22,795 nt of DNA from positions 1-22,795 of the forward strand of contig JAITJT010000196.1 in assembly GCA_031278795.1 (NCBI GenBank). Reading direction: 5' to 3'. The stretch comes from Deltaproteobacteria bacterium (GTDB taxonomy: Bacteria; Desulfobacterota; Desulfarculia; Adiutricales; Adiutricaceae). Positions within the stretch are counted from its first letter, which is position 1. Every line of letters starts with the position of its first letter. A program made the translations under genes and the position numbers. Under the pieces are notes generated by a model. That model had not been told where the DNA came from, did not search any database, and saw only the letters and a list, made by a program, of their open reading frames with translations. This document shows, one piece after another, positions 7,915-15,451 of the stretch.

Positions 7915-8730
7915 GTGCCTACCAAAACGCAAACTGAAATAGACCCAACGAGTGAGGAATCGAGAACTGCTTTAAATAGTGAACCAACACCCTCGCTGGG
8001 GGCAAGTTTCCTCTCAGGTGTCAGTGCCGGCTCCCCCATACTCATGGGGCTCATTCCCTTCGCCCTCATTTACGGCGCCTCAGCCAAGAGCCAGGGCCTA
8101 ACGCTCATGGAGACAGTGCTCATGAGCCTAACTGTATTCGCGGGCTCTTCCCAGCTGGTTTTCGTTAACCTCTGGCAAACGGGCATTAACCTCGCGGCCT
8201 TGAGCTTCACGGTGGTGCTTGTTAACCTGAGGCTCTTTATCTACGGCTCCTCCATCCGCCCCTTCCTCTCAGTCGATCAAAACATCCTAATCAGAATCCT
8301 GCGGTCCTACATCCTTACCGATGAGAGCTACGCCATTAGCCTTTCAAGCTTCCTCAAGGGGAACAACAGGTACCACCGCACTTTTTTTTATATCGGCGCG
8401 GGATTCCCCACCTGGATAGGCTGGCAGATTATGGGTGTTGCTGGTTATTTAGCTGGAACATTCCTTCCCCAAAGCGTTCCCCTGAAGATGGCCATTCCCT
8501 TGGTCTTTTTGAGCTTACTACTCTCCATCCTTAAATCCAGCGCCAAAAACAAAGGAGACCTAAGCGCGAAACTGGCCGCTGTGCTCGCATCCGGGCTCTT
8601 TGCCCTTCTCCTCAAAGAGCTTCCCCACAACCTAGGGCTAATATGCGCCATTTTTATCGGGGTGGCGGTGGGAGCCCTTATGGCAAAACTTGGGGGAAAA
8701 AAGGCGAGGAGGGAGGGCCTAGATGACTAA
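7915..8730 (+). CDS. azlC: AzlC family branched-chain amino-acid exporter, large subunit
   Basis: A 271-residue membrane protein of the AzlC/YgaZ family. With its small partner AzlD/YgaH it exports branched-chain amino acids or analogues such as azaleucine. Family segments: GASFLSGVSAGSPI then MGLIPFALIYGASA near residues 29-60, the FAGSSQLVFVNLW motif (about 77-89), and the arginine-containing VNLRLFIYGSSI. About 30 polar residues precede the first helix. The GTG start at 7915 follows a C-rich stretch with no Shine-Dalgarno match at all, 14 bp after the ATPase stop. No better in-frame start exists before the first helix, so reinitiation is likely. Its TAA overlaps azlD by 8 bp. Confidence 0.87.
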   Translation: MPTKTQTEIDPTSEESRTALNSEPTPSLGASFLSGVSAGSPILMGLIPFALIYGASAKSQGLTLMETVLMSLTVFAGSSQLVFVNLWQTGINLAALSFTVVLVNLRLFIYGSSIRPFLSVDQNILIRILRSYILTDESYAISLSSFLKGNNRYHRTFFYIGAGFPTWIGWQIMGVAGYLAGTFLPQSVPLKMAIPLVFLSLLLSILKSSAKNKGDLSAKLAAVLASGLFALLLKELPHNLGLICAIFIGVAVGALMAKLGGKKARREGLDD

Positions 8731-9025
8731 CTTTTTGATAGTATTAATTTTCGCCTCCCTGGGAACCCAGTTCTTGAGGCTCTTTTTTTTGGGCGGGAAA
8801 AATCCCCCGCCCACTCCCAGCGCCTTGAAACCGGCCATGGAGTTTGTTCCGGTATCTATCCTATCGGCTCTGGTCTTTACCGAGTTCTTCGCGAGTGACA
8901 CCTCTCTTACGCCCAGGCTTATTACGGCTTTTGTAGCCATTCTCCTTTCCCTGGGCTTGGGAAGGGATCTGATCACCATCCTAGGGGGGCTCTTTGTGTA
9001 CTGGCTGAGTACCACGCTCCTGTGA
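8723..9025 (+). CDS. azlD: AzlD family branched-chain amino-acid exporter, small subunit
   Basis: A 100-residue protein with an N-terminal helix ending FLRLFFLGG and two or three further hydrophobic segments, the usual size and pattern of AzlD/YgaH. The family's tripartite layout is seen in FLRLFFLGG, PVSILSALVF (around 47-56) and the C-terminal LGLGRDLITILGGLFVYWL. It starts inside the end of azlC (8723-8730), so the two subunits are coupled. It ends in TGA. No convincing terminator follows. Confidence 0.85.
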   Translation: MTNFLIVLIFASLGTQFLRLFFLGGKNPPPTPSALKPAMEFVPVSILSALVFTEFFASDTSLTPRLITAFVAILLSLGLGRDLITILGGLFVYWLSTTLL

Positions 9026-10104
9026 GACTATCCTAAAAGATTCCCGTATTTCACAGTGCAAACACTTACAAAAAAGCGAATGGAGTGCGAATATAAAACG
9101 AACAAAAAATTAAACAGAAAGCATAGAGGAAGAAATAATAACAAATACAATTAAAAAGAGGGCAGTTAAAAAAGAGAAATGTTAATAAAATTAAAAATAT
9201 AATTGCGCCGTTATGTGTATACAATATGACAAAATGCGGTTATTTCGCTATCTAGAAGGACGCAAAGATTTGAAACAAGTCCCCAGTTTTATTTAAAAAT
9301 ATTCGTAAAAATTTCATTTTTTATTTTTAGCGTGAACCCCGGGCTTCGCGCGATAAAAAGGAAACTGCTTTAAAAGTATGGCGAAATTTTTAAGTAAATA
9401 TTTAAAGCTTTATTTTCAAAGACAATAGTTCCTCCATCCTAGCTTCATAAATTCATTAAACACATATTGTCCGGAACAATCTTCCACAATAAATTTTGGT
9501 CAAAAGTGTCTATGTAGATTGCGTAAGATCTGGGGATAATTGTAAATTATAACAAGAAAAAATAACATAGACTCGCGGTTATCTAAACGCTTAAACTGTA
9601 ATATATACAAGGCTAATATACATCATAAGACACATAAATTGTAAAAAAAGCTACTGTTTTTTTTTGAGTCCGCGAATATTTTACATAAATAAAACCGCCT
9701 AAAGATTCATAGGAAGGCTATCTTCAAGAGCTCCATATTGTTTTGTCAAGAACGGCATAGTTATTCATTAAAAATCAATTACAAAAAGAACGCTTTTTGA
9801 TGGCGTGAAAGTATTTCCCTCAAACATATTTGGGGCAAAAAACTTTTTCTTTTTTCTTGATCTTTTTCAAAAGGAAGCCAAAAAACAAATTGCAGCCAAG
9901 ATTGTGGAGAAAATAAGATTTTTAAAAGATTCTAGCTTAGTTCAATTAAGTTTTCCCTAGAAACATCAAATTGTCAATTTTTAAATGACAACGCGCCACA
10001 GCTTTTGGGAAAGAACTAGATTTATGGAGGGAAGAGAGGCAAATTTATTAAACTTAACTAAAGGCAAAGACTGTTGAAGTGGGCATTTTAAAGCTTGCGT
10101 AAAC
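9026..10104. other. 1.1-kb AT-rich intergenic region, no gene seen
   Basis: No open frame of useful length and no RNA gene is recognised on either strand. The composition is very AT-rich with many A and T runs; the only GC-richer patch is around 9331-9351 (CCCGGGCTTCGCGCG). A loose hairpin (CCC-TCAAA/TTTG-GGG) lies near 9818-9836. I find no sigma-54 box and no copy of the palindromes seen upstream of mttB. Confidence 0.55.
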
Positions 10105-10133
10105 TTGACAAGGCTTTGCTATGTGTTTATAAT
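10105..10133 (+). promoter_or_regulatory. Consensus sigma-70 promoter of the activator gene
   Basis: TTGACA (10105-10110) and TATAAT (10128-10133) are both perfect hexamers at the optimal 17-bp spacing. Transcription should start near 10140, 13 nt before ATG 10153. A TTG in frame at 10105 is therefore the -35 box, not a start codon. Such a perfect housekeeping promoter suggests steady expression of the regulator, with activity set by its sensor domain. Confidence 0.85.
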
Positions 10134-10152
10134 TAAATCAGGGGTGTTTGAT

Positions 10153-11682
10153 ATGCTGAACCAAGAAAACCAAACTCCAGAAAGCGTTGTCAACCTCCAA
10201 GAATTTTTGGACATTCTGGCCTTCAGTCCGGAACAGTTGAAACTAATTTTCGACAATTTCCCCCTGGGCGTGATAGTGACCGACACGGAGGGGAAAGTCA
10301 TTTACTACAATCTTGCCCACGCGAAAATAGATGGCGTGCCTCAACACGAGATGCTGGGACGCAAGGAAATCGAGGCCTTGGCGCCAATCACCGGCCCCAA
10401 CGTCATGTCTATTTGCCAGAAGACCGGAAAACCAATCTTGGGATACATTTACCCTTACCGCACCTTCTCCGGAACAGTGGTCAACGCGGCCTACTGGGTT
10501 TTTCCGGTGAAGAGAAACAATGTGGTTAAAGCCGCCATCTGTTTTACCCAGCCCCTCTTAGGCGAGTTCAACAAGGCCAGGGCCTACACCAACCCACCAG
10601 TCCAGTGGCCAGGATCCGTCCCCATCCAGGTGCCTGAGACAAAGATTGTGGGAAAAAACCCGGAATTTCTCAAATCCCTTGAGCAGATAAAAACAAACGC
10701 TGCCAACCACTTCCCCATCCTAATCTCAGGGGAAACTGGTTCAGGCAAGGAGATTCTCGCCAAACTCACCCACCAGGCCTCGAAAAGGAGAAACAAGCCC
10801 TACCTGGCCTTAAACTGCGCGGCCATTCCCTCCAACCTCCTGGAGGGGCTCCTCTTTGGTACCACCAAGGGGAGCTTCACCGGGGCCATCGACCGCCCGG
10901 GCATGCTGGCCGAGGCCAATGGGGGCACGCTCTACCTAGACGAGCTGGACTCCATGCCCTTGGAGCTCCAGCCCAAGCTTCTAAGAACCATCCAGGAGAT
11001 GAAGACCTTCAGGGTGGGCTCCACCGTGCCCGTGGATCTAGACATTAAATTGGTGGTGTCCATCGGCTCCTCGCCCCACATGGCGCTAAGCTCGGGAAAG
11101 TTGAGGCCGGATCTCTTCTACCGCGTGGCAGTTGTTCTGGTGAACATCCCCCCGCTCAGGAACCGCCTAGACGACCTACCCCTCCTTTGCGACTTTTTCA
11201 TCAACAAGTACAACAATCTCCTAGGAAAACAGGCCTTAAAGATCGATGCCCCCCTCTTTGAGGTCATGGCCAAATATCATTGGCCGGGAAACGTGCGCGA
11301 GCTTGAGCACATGCTGGCCGGCTCCATCGCCCAGGTGGAGATAGAGGAAAACATCATTGGCCTCAAACATGTCCATGAGCATTATCTCCACGCCTTCTCC
11401 GGATTCGCCGAGGGAAAGAAAAACATCCCCTTGACCGAGTACCTGGACGCCGAAAAAACGTCCAGCCTTTTTCCCATCCACCTAACGGATCCCGCCGCCG
11501 CCAACGACTCGGGCTACCTAAACCGCATCCGGGAAGAGGAGGAATCCCTCATAAACTCCCTTAAAACCAGCAAGGGAAGCATAACCAAAGCGTCCAAAAA
11601 CCTAGGCATCTCCAGGCAGCTTTTCAGCTATAGGCTTAGAAAATATGGAATAAGGGCCAAGGACTACCGCCGGAAGCTCTAA
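10153..11682 (+). CDS. Sigma-54 dependent activator: PAS, AAA+ and Fis-type HTH domains
   Basis: A 509-residue enhancer-binding protein. Residues about 30-140 form a PAS sensor (FDNFPLGVIVTDTEGKVIYYN). The AAA+ domain starts near 170: Walker A GETGSGKE (193-200), the sigma-54 contact loop GSFTGA (240-245, a variant of GAFTGA), Walker B LYLDEL (260-265), FYRVAVVLVNIPPLRNR (322-338) and WPGNVRELEH. The end is a Fis-type helix-turn-helix (about 470-505: GSITKASKNLGISRQLFSYRL). There is no receiver domain, so a small ligand or redox signal sensed by PAS is more likely than phosphorylation. ATG 10153 is chosen because CAGGGGTG lies just upstream and the longer TTG start coincides with the -35 box. 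It sits 1.16 kb upstream of mttB, whose upstream region carries a sigma-54 promoter and paired palindromes. It is the likely regulator of the pyl island; the target is inferred. Confidence 0.93.
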   Translation: MLNQENQTPESVVNLQEFLDILAFSPEQLKLIFDNFPLGVIVTDTEGKVIYYNLAHAKIDGVPQHEMLGRKEIEALAPITGPNVMSICQKTGKPILGYIYPYRTFSGTVVNAAYWVFPVKRNNVVKAAICFTQPLLGEFNKARAYTNPPVQWPGSVPIQVPETKIVGKNPEFLKSLEQIKTNAANHFPILISGETGSGKEILAKLTHQASKRRNKPYLALNCAAIPSNLLEGLLFGTTKGSFTGAIDRPGMLAEANGGTLYLDELDSMPLELQPKLLRTIQEMKTFRVGSTVPVDLDIKLVVSIGSSPHMALSSGKLRPDLFYRVAVVLVNIPPLRNRLDDLPLLCDFFINKYNNLLGKQALKIDAPLFEVMAKYHWPGNVRELEHMLAGSIAQVEIEENIIGLKHVHEHYLHAFSGFAEGKKNIPLTEYLDAEKTSSLFPIHLTDPAAANDSGYLNRIREEEESLINSLKTSKGSITKASKNLGISRQLFSYRLRKYGIRAKDYRRKL

Positions 11683-12141
11683 ATTTCTAAACATGTATGG
11701 AAGGGATTAAATCACTTTTAGGAAGGCCCTTGCTTTTATCTTTTTTCCCCAACAATTTTAAATAAAATCCACATCTCTTTTTAGAAAAACTGGGTCTTAC
11801 ACTTTAATACTTAATCTTTTTCCTAAACCATATTATGACTCATGCGTATATTCGCGCGACTCTTATCACGTAAAGAGTTCCCAATATTTTAAAAATTTCA
11901 ACTTTCAAAAGAGATCATGTGATTAAGTAGTCTTTGCTTAAAAATTTACTAAGAGTTACAAAAAATATAAAATAATATTTAATTACCTTAAATTTATTTT
12001 CTGGCTAATCCATACGGAGTACGGCTTTTAGGATATTTGCGTGCATATAGATATCTATCATAAATTCACAAACAGAGAGCAAACTTGTCTTAAATTTTAA
12101 AGCATTAGGCGATGAAATTAAAAGTTTTAGGGCTTTGGAAT
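11683..12141. other. AT-rich intergenic region after the activator gene
   Basis: No coding sequence or RNA gene is recognised. Just after the activator stop there are loose arms (AAGGG and CCCTT about 22 nt apart) followed by a T-rich stretch near 11734-11747, a weak terminator candidate. The rest is A/T runs. Confidence 0.5.
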
Positions 12142-12410
12142 TTAGGCTTCTAAGCTTTTATATTTGGCATTAATCTTGTGCCTAAGGCTTACTATATCTA
12201 GAACTTCCTCCGTGTTGTCACAGGTTACCGCTTCCACAAGTTTCTGCGAGTCAAAATAACAAAAAAACGTTGTATCCCTTTTTATGTAGCGCTCTTAAAA
12301 GGCCAAAGCCCCAAAGTTTACGGAAAAACCCACCTGAAGACGCTTGGCGTTTTTCCCCAGATTTAAGCCCCCTCCCCTACAAAAATCCCATCAAATCCTT
12401 TGTTCTCCAT
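12142..12410 (-). pseudogene. Small frameshifted gene remnant, family not recognised
   Basis: Read on the minus strand from ATG 12410, a protein-like frame runs 14 codons (MENKGFDGIFVGEG). It shifts at a five-base homopolymer (C5 at 12368-12372 on plus), continues (LKSGEKRQASSGGFF and RKLWGFGLLRALHKKGYNVF), and shifts again at a seven-base homopolymer (A7 at 12261-12267). It ends CYFDSQKLVEAVTCDNTEEV then LDIVSLRHKINAKYKSLEA and TAA at 12142-12144. Removing one base from each homopolymer gives a continuous 88-residue frame. The patch is GC-richer than its surroundings. I do not recognise the family. No ribosome-binding site is seen before the ATG. It could be a decayed gene, or an intact gene if both homopolymer lengths are sequencing errors. 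Confidence 0.45.
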
Positions 12411-12418
12411 ATTTACTG

Positions 12419-12457
12419 CTATATATAGTATATTTTAATAATATATACCATATATAG
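12419..12457. repeat. Near-perfect AT-rich inverted repeat
   Basis: Two 15-bp arms (12419-12433 and 12443-12457) pair at 14 of 15 positions around a 9-nt loop (TTTAATAAT); the left arm reads CTATATATAGTATAT. It lies between the minus-strand remnant and the paired palindromes upstream of mttB. It could form a cruciform or be a regulator site. Its 3' side is not followed by a T run, so it is not a typical terminator. Confidence 0.8.
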
Positions 12458-12485
12458 ATTATATGCCCTTTAGGCAAATCCGTTT

Positions 12486-12537
12486 TGCAAAGAATCTTTT
12501 GCATTTTCAGGAAAATGCAAAAAATCTTTTGCATTTT
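12486..12537. promoter_or_regulatory. Two phased palindromes, candidate enhancer (UAS) for sigma-54 activator
   Basis: Site 1 (12486-12503) has arms TGCAAA/TTTGCA around 6 bp. Site 2 (12512-12537) has perfect 11-bp arms AAAATGCAAAA/TTTTGCATTTT around AATC. The shared core is TGCAAA, one variable base, then AATCTTTTGCATTTT. The two centres are 30 bp apart, close to three helical turns, so both dimers would face the same side of DNA. They lie about 176 and 206 bp upstream of the predicted sigma-54 start for mttB, a usual enhancer distance. Binding by the activator encoded at 10153-11682 is inference from position. Confidence 0.6.
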
Positions 12538-12583
12538 TTTCCTTTTCAGCGGCTTTTCCTCGCCCCCAAAAATTCTCGAAAAT

Positions 12584-12596
12584 CATCAATTTATTT
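12584..12596 (+). promoter_or_regulatory. Possible IHF binding site
   Basis: CATCAATTTATTT matches 11 of 13 positions of the IHF consensus WATCAANNNNTTR. It lies between the paired palindromes and the sigma-54 promoter, where IHF often bends DNA to bring the activator to the polymerase. In AT-rich DNA such a match can arise by chance. Confidence 0.3.
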
Positions 12597-12674
12597 TCTA
12601 ATCCCTTGATAATATGGAAGATTCTAGCTAGAAAACCCCATTATCTTGGCTTTTTTTCAAAGGTTTTTCACGGA

Positions 12675-12690
12675 TGGCCTCTCTTTTGCT
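12675..12690 (+). promoter_or_regulatory. Sigma-54 (-24/-12) promoter upstream of mttB
   Basis: TGGCCTCTCTTTTGCT fits the sigma-54 pattern TGGCAC-N5-TTGCW, with the essential GG (12676-12677) and GC (12688-12689) exactly 12 bp apart. Transcription should begin near 12701, leaving a leader of about 146 nt before mttB. The CAC part after GG is degenerate. Support comes from the paired palindromes upstream and the adjacent sigma-54 activator gene. Confidence 0.7.
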
Positions 12691-12846
12691 CTATAAAATA
12701 TTCAGCTGATGTCTTCTAGATGACAATCAAATGCTTTTTTTTGCCAATTTAGCAAACAGCCAAGAGGAGAGGCCTTCTTCCGGAGTTAGGTTAAGGAAGG
12801 CTTTCCAGCCTCTAGCTCTAAACCATCAAACACAAGGAGGTTTTAA

Positions 12847-14337
12847 ATGAGACGAGACAAACATGCTGGTTTCCAAACCAGCGGAGGATTTCGCCTCCAC
12901 CCCTTCACCCAAGAAGAGCTCCTGCATATCCACCGATCCACTCTGGAAGTGCTTGAGCACCAGGGGGTCTTCGTGCAGCACGAGGAAGCCCTTGAGCTCT
13001 TCGAAAAGGCCGGGGCTAAAATCAATCCCAAAACCAAGATTGTGCGCATTCCGCCATTCATGGTGAGGGACGCCCTGGAATCAGCTCCCTCCACAGTCGT
13101 CATGCACGCGCGCGACCCGAAGCGGGACGCGGTAATCGAGGGAAACCGCGTGGCCTTCACCAATTTCGGGGAGGCACTGACCATCTATGACATTAACACC
13201 GGTGAGCACCGGGAGACCACCAAGAAGGACCTGGGCGAAATCGCCACGGTCTGCGACTGGGTAAATGTCATCTCGGTGGTGGAGCAGCCCGCGGGATCGC
13301 ACGACATGCCCCAAAACATCGGCCATCTCCACGACTACGAGGCCTTGGTCAACAACACCTCCAAGCACGTGGTCATGATGCCGCACAATATGGAGATAGC
13401 GGAGCTGTTGGTGCGTATGTCAGAGTTGGCAGCCAGGGCGCATTTCCCGGACGATCCGGTTGAGGATCACCGTATTCTTTCCTTCCTGATCTGCCCGGTG
13501 AGCCCCTTGAGGCTCCTGGAGCCCACCTGCGACGTCATCATCGTGGCCGCCAGAAACAACTGTGTTTGCAACGTGCTCTCCATGGCCATGGCCGGAGGCT
13601 CCAGCTCGGTTCACCTGGCGGGGACCTTGGTCACCCACAACGCTGAGGTCCTCTCAGGAATCGTTCTTAGCCAGCTGGTGCGCCGCGGCGCGCCCGTCAT
13701 CTACGGAAGCTCCACCACGGCTTTCGATCTGCGCACGGGAGCCGCCGCCGTGGGTAGCCCGGAATTGGGCATGATCGGCGCGGCCGTGGGAGCCATGGCC
13801 CAATACTACAATCTGCCCAGCTGGACCGCCGGTGGGTAGGCAGATTCAAAGGTTGCAGACGCTCAGGCCGCCTACGAGTGCATGATCACAGCGCTCTACC
13901 CAGCCCTGGCCGGCGTCAACCTCATCTACGGGTTGGGGATGTTGGAACTGGGGGTCACCTTTGACTACTCCCAGCTCCTCATAGGATCGGACATTGCCGA
14001 GATGATTCTTTACAGTCTCGGTGGGATACCGGTGAATGACGAGTCTTTGGCGGTTGAGGATATCAAAGAGGTAGGATCCTTTAGAGATTTTCTCACCCAC
14101 AAAAGCACCATGAAGCACCTAAGGTCCCAGTCCTTCGCGCCAAACTCCGACCGCCGCATGCGCCACAACTGGCTAAAAGACGGCGGCAAGGACATGACCC
14201 AGAGAACCTTGGAGAAGGCGCGGCATATACTCGCTACCCACAAGCCTTTACCCATCCCTGAGGAAGGGAGAAAGGCCATACGAGCCCTCATCAACCGCGA
14301 GGAACAAAAGCACAACCTGGCGCTCTCCGCGGCCTAA
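12847..14337 (+). CDS. mttB: Trimethylamine:corrinoid methyltransferase with in-frame UAG (pyrrolysine)
   Basis: Reading the UAG at 13837-13839 as pyrrolysine (residue 331) gives one 496-residue protein, the normal MttB length; stopping there would leave a 330-residue fragment. MttB moves a methyl group from trimethylamine to a cognate corrinoid protein, with pyrrolysine in the active-site barrel. The context is right: LPSWTAGG-Pyl-ADSKVADAQAAYE, with the downstream frame continuing without a stop to TAA 14335-14337. The start ATG 12847 has an ideal AAGGAGG (12834-12840). A sigma-54 promoter lies upstream and the complete pyl gene set downstream. The downstream half alone (from ATG 13882) would be meaningless, so this is not a pseudogene. 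The cognate corrinoid protein (MttC) and corrinoid methyltransferase partner are not in the window. Substrate is assigned from family; other quaternary or tertiary amines cannot be excluded. Confidence 0.93.
13837..13839 (+). other. UAG codon read as pyrrolysine in mttB
   Basis: TAG in the frame GCC-GGT-GGG-TAG-GCA-GAT interrupts mttB at codon 331, close to the pyrrolysine position of methanogen MttB (about 334). Coding character continues on both sides in the same frame. The matching CUA tRNA, the split synthetase and all three biosynthesis genes lie directly downstream. Confidence 0.93.
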
Positions 14338-14366
14338 AGACCGGTTCTTTCCCGTATTTACTAACT

Positions 14367-14400
14367 TGGGGCGGAACCGTCAGGTGGCGGCTCCGCCCCA
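14367..14400 (+). promoter_or_regulatory. Strong hairpin between mttB and pylSc
   Basis: Perfect 9-bp GC-rich arms TGGGGCGGA (14367-14375) and TCCGCCCCA (14392-14400) enclose 16 nt that hold a further CCG/CGG pairing. It begins 29 bp after the mttB stop. No T run follows, so it is not a standard intrinsic terminator. A partial terminator or an mRNA 3' stabiliser that lets mttB be expressed above the pyl genes is a reasonable reading. A weaker 7-bp stem (AGCCTCT 14436-14442, AGAGGCT 14462-14468) follows. Confidence 0.6.
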
Positions 14401-14584
14401 TAACGCCGCAGGTGTTTTCGTATAGCTAATAATAAAGCCTCTTTAAAAGCTAAAAGCTACTAGAGGCTAAGTAAGAAAAAGGACAGAGAAAAACAACAAA
14501 GAATAATTCAGGGAATCTTGGAAGCTTAAAAAGATCCAAGAACACTTGTAAGCATCAAAATGATGCCAAAGAGGAAGGCCCACT

Positions 14585-15451
14585 ATGGAATGGAGCACTG
14601 AACAAATCAAAAGATTAAGCGATCTGGGGGACTTTTGCTTCCCCCCGGGGGACTTTTCCGATCAGCTAAGCGCCAATCTGGCTTTCCAGAAAAGGGAAAA
14701 AGACCTCTCCAAGGAAAACGCCAGGGGAATTCAAGAGATATTGACAGAAAGAGAGCGACCCGAGGGAGTACTTTTGAGGGAGAGACTGGCCGCGGCCCTA
14801 AGCCTCGCTGGGTTCACCCAGGTGGAGACGCCTCTCTTGGTATCCAGGAAGGATCTGGAGAGGATGGGACTTAGCCAAGACAATCCCCTCTGGGAGCAAA
14901 TCTTCTGGGTGGAGCGCAACCGGGCCATAAGGCCTATGCTCGCCCCTAACCTCTACCATCTGCTCGTGGATCTTTTGCGCATAACAAATGGCCGGGTCTC
15001 AATTTTTGAGATTGGCGCCTGCATGCGTAAGGAATCCCAAGGCGCGCGCCACGGAGAGGAGTTCACCATGTTAAACGTGGTGGAGATGAATCTCAAAGAA
15101 GAAGAACGCCTGGAGAGGCTAAAGGAGATAGCGACGATTGTGCTTAAGGGAGCGGGGCTTGACATTCAAAGATGCTCAATAGAGCTTGAAGAATCCGGAG
15201 TTTACGGAGAAACACTAGACGTTTTAAGTTCTAGTGGACTGGAGCTGGCATCCACCGCCATGGGCCCCCATGCCTTGGACTCCTTCTGGGGCATCCAGGT
15301 TCCCTGGGTGGGTCTGGGTTTCGGGGTGGAGAGGATCATCATGGCGCTTTCAGAGGAGAGGGGAAAACCCCTTAACCTCAGAAGGGCGGGAAGGAGCCTC
15401 ACGCACCTGGGCGGCTTCAGCCTAAAAATACCCAGAGGCAAGCTAAGATGA
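14585..15451 (+). CDS. pylSc: Pyrrolysyl-tRNA synthetase catalytic subunit, PylSc
   Basis: A 288-residue class II aminoacyl-tRNA synthetase core equal to the C-terminal half of the archaeal PylS; bacteria keep it as a separate protein. It attaches pyrrolysine to tRNA-Pyl. Motif 2 is clear as FEIGACMRKES (141-151, Arg148), followed by EEFTMLNVVEM (158-168), where Asn164 and Val166 line the amino-acid pocket. IRPMLAPNLY (115-124) is typical. GVYGETLDV (205-213) carries the pocket tyrosine (Tyr207). Motif 3 is GLGFGVERIIM (243-253). ATG 14585 follows GAGGAAGG (14571-14578). Its stop TGA overlaps pylD by 4 bp (ATGA), so the two are coupled. A 247-bp gap with a strong hairpin separates it from mttB. 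Confidence 0.95.
   Translation: MEWSTEQIKRLSDLGDFCFPPGDFSDQLSANLAFQKREKDLSKENARGIQEILTERERPEGVLLRERLAAALSLAGFTQVETPLLVSRKDLERMGLSQDNPLWEQIFWVERNRAIRPMLAPNLYHLLVDLLRITNGRVSIFEIGACMRKESQGARHGEEFTMLNVVEMNLKEEERLERLKEIATIVLKGAGLDIQRCSIELEESGVYGETLDVLSSSGLELASTAMGPHALDSFWGIQVPWVGLGFGVERIIMALSEERGKPLNLRRAGRSLTHLGGFSLKIPRGKLR

Noticed and set aside
10105..10152. A longer start (TTG 10105) for the sigma-54 activator.
   Set aside because: The TTG is the first part of a perfect -35 TTGACA with TATAAT 17 bp on, so transcription begins after it; ATG 10153 has its own ribosome site.
12275..12400. A short minus-strand frame starting ATG-GGA-TTT-TTG-TAG that could be read as another pyrrolysine gene.
   Set aside because: The peptide before the TAG is four residues and the frame ends in TGA at the second homopolymer; the frameshifted-remnant explanation covers the same bases better.
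13840..14337. mttB downstream half as a separate gene or a nonsense-mutated pseudogene.
   Set aside because: The frame continues unbroken across the UAG at the known pyrrolysine site and the full decoding machinery is adjacent.
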